64,000 nucleotides of DNA from positions 4,712,001-4,776,000 of the forward strand of contig NC_048556.1 of assembly GCF_902806685.2 (NCBI RefSeq), in the 5' to 3' direction. Below the pieces are notes generated by a model that was not told the DNA's origin, did not search any database, and was given only the letters and a program-made list of their open reading frames with translations. Made by a program: the position numbers and the translations under genes. This DNA comes from Maniola hyperantus. Lineage: Eukaryota; Arthropoda; Insecta; Lepidoptera; Nymphalidae. Of the stretch, positions 59,262-64,000 are shown piece after piece. Position 1 is the first letter of the stretch. Each line of letters opens with the position of its first letter.

Positions 59262-59313
59262 CAATGATTAAAGCCAAAATGATGATTCCAATGACAGCTG
59301 CAATTATCATCAT
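59262..59313 (-). CDS. nSyb: Synaptobrevin transmembrane exon
   Basis: Seventeen codons plus one base, MMIIAAVIGIIILALII, a single membrane anchor; acceptor TTTTTGCAG, donor GTAAGT. Confidence 0.9.
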
Positions 59314-62300
59314 CTGCAAAAATATATATTTTACTATTAATATTTTTTATTAAATTAATAATTTTTATATACATTAACAAAATATGTGTGTGCATCAGGG
59401 TTGCTAATATATTGACATCCGCGGATGTCGTCGTGGATGCGGAATATTAGAACTTCACATCCGCGAAAGCGGATGCGGTTGCGGATGTCTGAATTAATGC
59501 GAATGTTCCGCATATGCGGATGCGGAGGCACGCGCTATTCTGCACTCACCCACTTTCTTTGCAGGTATTAGTTGTTGCAAATATAAATCCGCATCTGTAA
59601 AATCTCCGCATTAATTGATGCGGATGCGAATTTCTGAATTATTGCGAATGTTCCACATTTGCGGATGTGGATGCGAATATCCGTAACACCCCTGGTGTGT
59701 ATGACGTGTAGGTACAATCTGATAATGGACTCGGCATATTTGCTCTATCTGTCCACTGATAATTGTAAAGTACGGTTAGCAAGGAGTATTTTCAATTTTG
59801 TATATAAAATGAGATTAAATATATTTTTATCTTATGCTAATCCCATATTGACAGCTATAACGTCACAATATGGCGGCTACGTTTTTCCTTTCACAGGTTG
59901 CACGGGCAACAAATTAATAACATCAGTATTTAACAGTGATAAAATTTTTGAAAATATTGGCGCCCAAATTGGAACTAAGGCCATGTTTGGCGCCAAATGT
60001 TAAATTTTGAAAATATATATGAAAATGCATATTTCATTGTTATTTATACGAGAAAGTATTTCGTTTGTAAGAAAAAAGTAAAACCAATAAAATACCTTTA
60101 GGTTTTGCAACCAGAATTTGCTTTTAAGTTTTCCAGCTTGCTGTTCAAATTGCGACGCACCTTGTTGTAGCGCATCTGAAAGATGAAAACATAATGTGAT
60201 CTCTATCAATATGAAGAGATAGATTTACTTTCGAAATCTATTGATTCATCATCATCATCATCATGATCAACCCATCGCCGGCTCACTACAGAGCACGGGT
60301 CTCCTCTCAGAGTGAGAAGGGTTTTGGCCATAGGCAACCACGCTGGCCATGTGCGGATTGGTAGACTTCACACACCTTTGAGAACATTATGGAGAACTCT
60401 CAGGTATGCAGGTTTCCTCATGATGTCTTCCTTCACCGTTAAAGCAAGTTATATTTAATTACTTACTTAAAACACACATAACTCCGAAAAGTTAGAGGTG
60501 CGTACCCGGGATCGGACCCCCGACCTCTGATAAGAAGGCGGACGTCCTAACCACTAGGCTATCACAGCTTTTTTGCCTCTCAACTCTCAACTCAATTTTT
60601 ATTGAAAAAGTAAAGTTAAAGTAAAAAGTTTTAAATGTAAATCGTTTACTACTTTAAATCGAAATTTTAATTGTTTTCATCATCATCATTATCAACTGAT
60701 AGACGTCCACAGCTAGACATAGGTCTCTTGTAGGTATTTCTTCTTCCACGGACTTGCGCCGCTTGAATCCAGCGGCTCCCTGCGACTCGATTGATGTCAT
60801 CTGTCTACTCTTGTGGAGGTCTTCCAACGTCACTCCAGAGTTAGGTCACGATTCTAGTACCTTGGGTACTGTCGGTTTTTCGAACAGTGCGTGTTGCCAG
60901 TGATGACATAATGGATCCGAGACATGGTCGAAAACTAGGTGCCTCATAAGAAAGCTCAGAATAACTCAGTGGGCGATTTTAATTGTAATTAAGTTATGGC
61001 CTAGGATGCTTTTAATAGTCTTTCAAAACGTTCTGAAGAAAAAAAATTCTCAAAGGCTGACACAATTAATATTGAAACATCGTACCTGCCCTATCGTCGA
61101 GTTCCGAGAGCTTTTGATCTCTCTCCAATACCTTCTCCACGTTTGTTTTCATTATGTCGACCACCTGGGGAAGGTTAAATTTCAATATAAAAGATTCTTT
61201 GCGTAAGTATAATATTGTATCTACGATATACAAGGTATTAGATAATGACGTGTAAAACATCTCGGCAAGCCTAGGTTAGGCCCGATGTGTAGACGTAAAG
61301 TCCCGCAAATTCCTATTGCGCTGGAACCATGTCTCATTAACATCGAAATGACGTCATTTTAAAGTCAGCCGAAATAAAAATATACCATCAGCTCGAAACT
61401 TCAGTCTAGTGCTGACGTAACTAAAATGGCGGCCACGCGTATCAGCAATTTGCGGGAATTGTAAAAAAAATTAACCCCGTAGCGTGATACTATATCGTGT
61501 GTGATATTATTTGGGCTTAAAGAAACCCTGCAAACAACTGATTGCAGAAACGAACTAGTAAAAAACTTCTGCGAACTATGTAGTTCACATGCTAACGTTT
61601 GTCAAGTATCAGAGACAACGAAAGAATCATAAAACTCCAATGAAAACTTTGATTTTTCGGGATAAAAGTAACCTATGTCGGTCTCGGAATGCAAGCTAGC
61701 TCTGTACCCAATTTCGTTAAAATCGGTTCAACGAATAGGCCCTGAAAAGCTTGCTGACAGACAGACAGTTACATTTCGCATTTGCAATATAATTGTGGAA
61801 TAATAATAGTATTAAAAATGTGATTTAACAATGATCTCTTACTAGTAATTTTAAATCGTTGCAAGTGTTTGAAAAGTAGCCCTGTATATTCATACCAATG
61901 CCTTCAAGTTACAAGTGTTTGTTGTCCAGGAATGATTTTCCTTAAGCACTCAACAAATCGTTTGAAGAAACGGGATTGTGTATTCTTGCCGCTTGAAAAT
62001 TCTGTCCCTCGCTTGGGAGGGGAGGAAAGTGTGCTTGGGACGTCATTATTTTGTAAGTATAACGAGGACAAATATCTGTGGAGAACCTTTGTGGTAACTG
62101 GCAATATAAAGGTAAAAGGAAATACGCCGGATATTAGAAATGTTCGCGTAATAAGCCGATAAAGGGCCATACAGATTGCCAATAGGATCTGGGAAACTTC
62201 CGAGAGGGCTTAAAACTACGTACCTACATAGAACATAGCGAATAGGTATACGACAGTAACCACGCGCGAATACAATGTACATACCTACTTCTTTTAAAAA

Positions 62301-63110
62301 AGAACGAAACAATCTTACATCCCAAACCGGTCATATAAGATAGACACAGTACGCGGCAGAAAGTACTTTACATCGACCTTTAGAAGGAGATAGTAGATTT
62401 GTAGAGCGTTTTTGCGTTTAACTATTGTGAGTGATTTGTAGAGCGTTGTCTCTGTCGTAGAGACCGACAAAACGTCATATAGGTAGGTATAAGTGACAGA
62501 GACAACGCTCTACAAAACCGAAATGTCATTCTAAAGGCCGATGGACATCACTTTCTGCTTTCTGTCGCGTACTGTACCTAGGTACCTACACAACAGATGC
62601 TCTATAGTCTATTCTATAGTACCTACAAAACTCATTAACGTCGAAGTTAATAACAAATACTAGCGACCCACCCCGGCTTCGCATGGGTGGCAATGTAGCT
62701 ACTTATGTAGTGTCACTTCCATACTAATATTATTGTAGTGTTGTAGTGTTGCGTAGTTTAAAAGATCTACGCGTTCATACATACAGACAGCGGCAAGCGA
62801 CTTTATTTTATACTAAGTATGTAGAGATTATAATAATCTCTATCTGTCGTTAGCATCATTATAAGCTATTGTCAAAAAACAATTTAGAATATAAGTATAA
62901 AATAATAAGTATGGTCAAACAACGTCATTCAACACAGGTTGCGGCGTGGTGGTGGGTAGTGATACTTAATGGCAATGCTTAAAGATACTTACTTCATCCA
63001 CTTGCGCTTGCGTCTGCTGTAAGCGACGCTGCGCGGCAATTTGTTGTGGTGTTTTGGGTCCCCCCACTGGCATGTCATCGCTGGTGGGCGCCAGGCCTCC
63101 TTCCGCCGCC
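59262..63110 (-). CDS. nSyb: Neuronal synaptobrevin / VAMP (partial: ATG exon and last exon not located)
   Basis: Four exons join in frame. 62993-63110: GLAPTSDDMPVGGPKTPQQI to RLQQTQAQVDE. 61086-61164: VVDIMKTNVEKVLERDQKLS to DDRA. 60096-60175: DALQQGASQFEQQAGKLKSK then FWLQNLK. 59262-59313: MMIIAAVIGIIILALII. Together they form the proline-rich N-terminus, the complete R-SNARE helix with the zero-layer arginine (LERDQ), the WLQNLK juxtamembrane basic/aromatic motif and the transmembrane anchor. The protein sits in synaptic vesicles and pairs with syntaxin and SNAP-25 for exocytosis. The first listed exon begins in mid-codon with a CCCAG acceptor, so the ATG exon lies further right, perhaps outside the window. 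After ALII the donor GTAAGT implies another exon; one candidate begins at 55972 (acceptor TTTACAG) but is weak. Confidence 0.92.
59405..59690. repeat. 'GCGGATGCGGATG' repeat
   Basis: Dense imperfect direct and inverted copies of CATCCGC/GCGGATG over about 280 bp in the synaptobrevin intron, related to 20825-20945. Confidence 0.55.
60096..60175 (-). CDS. nSyb: Synaptobrevin SNARE-helix exon (second half)
   Basis: DALQQGASQFEQQAGKLKSK and FWLQNLK; phase 2 start, phase 0 end. Confidence 0.95.
60246..60570 (-). mobile_element. SINE-A, full length
   Basis: (ATC)n tail at the left, tRNA-like head ending at CTATCACAGCTT, 70 bp from the SNARE exon. Confidence 0.8.
60680..60990 (-). mobile_element. 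LINE 3' end with (GAT)n tail, decayed
   Basis: TTATCAACTGATAGACGTCC, CTTGCGCCGCTTGAATCCAG and GGCTCCCTGCGACTCG are the inverse of the 21215 and 47745 copies. Confidence 0.65.
61086..61164 (-). CDS. nSyb: Synaptobrevin SNARE-helix exon (first half)
   Basis: VVDIMKTNVEKVLERDQKLS then ELDDRA; carries the zero-layer arginine. Confidence 0.95.
61299..61459 (+). mobile_element. 'AGTCCCGCAAATTGC' MITE
   Basis: Third copy of the 36534-36694 element, same orientation, with AGTCCCGCAAATTCCTATTG and inverted TTCCCGCAAATTGCTGATAC ends. Confidence 0.7.
61640..61805 (-). mobile_element. Helitron-like L1 fragment
   Basis: TTTGATTTTTCGGGATAAAA to CATTTCGCATTTGCAATATAAT; the CTAG end is missing. Confidence 0.5.
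61810..62340. other. Synaptobrevin intron, nothing recognised
   Basis: Open frames occur on both strands (61869-62162 and complement) but have no recognisable domain. Confidence 0.3.
62345..62580. mobile_element. MITE with 'AGTACAGTACGCGRC' ends
   Basis: CACAGTACGCGGCAGAAAGT to CTTTCTGTCGCGTACTGTAC; longer relative of 41022-41210. Confidence 0.65.
62662..62822 (-). mobile_element. Helitron-like repeat, family L3
   Basis: CTAGCGACCCACCCCGGCTT to GCGACTTTATTTTATACTAAG. Confidence 0.6.
62993..63110 (-). CDS. nSyb: Synaptobrevin N-terminal exon (without ATG)
   Basis: Begins one base into a codon, then AAEGGLAPTSDDMPVGGPKT to QTQAQVDE. The internal Met of DDMPVGG could start translation but the upstream reading is conserved in style, so I favour a separate ATG exon. 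Confidence 0.9.
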
Positions 63111-63714
63111 CTGGGAACAATTTTAGCACATTAGGCATTATTCTATAGTGATGGCCCTCGGATATTTACCTTGGATGATGATGAATTTCTTGCTGGTTCT
63201 TTTCGATAGGAAGAGCATTTCGACCAAGCAGTGGTAGATGCATTTTCTCAATTTTTTTTTACAGATTGTGAAAAATTCATTTTAAAATGCGTTTGTAGTG
63301 TCGATTCTGACAGACAATTCGTTCGTTAAATTTAAATTCGCTTATATTAGACTTAGAGAGGTGTGCTATACTGAAAACACACTTAAATGACAGATCCAAT
63401 AAAAATTGAATTTGACAGCACTAAACTATGCAATTTAGATTTTAGAGAGCAAAAGGCATTCTGTTGTTTATTTGCATAAAAATTGGCAGTCAGTGGGGAG
63501 TTGGCGATTGCCGACAACAACCGAGAGAAGTTAAAAGATAAAACTTTAAAATGACAGTCTGTTTACTATTAACATTGGCATGTCGGTGACTCTACCTCAC
63601 AAAATCGCCCAACGTGGCTAAAGAAGTGTTCACTTCAAAAATCTTTTTATCACAGAATCCACTGAAGGTTTTTTCAGTGCTTAGAACTAATCTCTAAGCT
63701 ATGAATAACAAGAT

Positions 63715-63940
63715 ATCTAAATATATAAAACGAAAAGGTGACTGACTGACTGACTGACTGACTGATCTATCAACGCATAGCTCAAACTACTGGACGGATC
63801 GGGCTGTTTGGCATGCAGATAGCTATTATGACGTAGGCATCCGCTAAGAAAGGATTTTTGAAAATTCAACCCCTGAGGGGGTGAAATAGGGGTTTGAAAT
63901 TTATGCAGTCCATGCGGACGAAGTCGCGAGGATACGCTAG
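63715..63940 (+). mobile_element. Helitron-like repeat, family L2
   Basis: AAATATATAAAACGAAAAGG with a (GACT)n tract to GAGGATACGCTAGT. Confidence 0.7.
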
Positions 63941-64000
63941 TGCGTCTATAAACGGTGACTCGTGAACCTAGGTACCTACCATTTGTCCTTTAAAATTCTT

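Noticed and set aside
61869..62312. Overlapping 88-97-codon frames on both strands
   Set aside because: Mutually antisense, without domains or splice context; likely chance frames in the synaptobrevin intron.

Overview
This is nuclear DNA from an insect, almost certainly a moth or butterfly. The genes have short GT-AG introns, and the AT-rich introns and intergenic DNA are full of repeat types typical of Lepidoptera. These include tRNA-derived SINEs with (GAT)n tails, short Helitron-like elements ending in CTAG(T), LINE 3' ends and many fold-back MITEs. I see no bacterial operons, CRISPR arrays or viral genes.

Layout. (1) At 1-127 (-) is the 5' end of a gene that runs off the left edge. (2) At 708-2550 (-) is a THAP zinc-finger gene whose last exon matches the region after the THAP domain in P-element/THAP9 transposases and then stops. 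(3) At 3272-3982 (+) is FKBP2, a two-exon ER prolyl isomerase ending in KDEL. (4) At 6349-7620 (+) is ALG2, an intronless mannosyltransferase of N-glycan precursor synthesis. (5) At 9605-45198 (-) is a complete ASCC3 gene. I resolved 38 coding exons (6,537 nt, 2,178 codons plus stop) in which every junction phase agrees; it carries two Ski2-like helicase cassettes, each followed by a Sec63-type module. (6) 45.2-55.9 kb is a gene-poor, repeat-rich intergenic stretch. (7) At 59262-63110 (-) are four exons of neuronal synaptobrevin/VAMP; the exon with its ATG and the end of its reading frame are not securely located.

FKBP2 and ALG2 both act in the early secretory pathway and synaptobrevin acts at the vesicle end of it. 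ASCC3 is a nuclear and cytoplasmic helicase for alkylation repair and for splitting collided ribosomes. I see no sign that the four are co-regulated.

The most notable observations are these. A 1,933-bp THAP-encoding DNA transposon lies inside an ASCC3 intron, with 28-bp terminal inverted repeats and a perfect 8-bp target duplication. It keeps only the DNA-binding end of a P-type transposase, an architecture like the Drosophila KP repressor element, and its reading frame carries two one-T shifts. Pieces of two ASCC3 helicase exons are duplicated in the adjacent introns. One is a degenerate motif VI copy; the others are partial copies of the DEVH exon that keep intact splice donors, with a MITE inserted at their junction. 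Other observations are a KP-like THAP gene at the left end, an internally deleted Copia element with its 3' LTR, a hAT-type MITE with perfect target duplication, several Helitron-like families sharing one 3' hairpin, and a perfect 58-bp palindrome at 53.6 kb.
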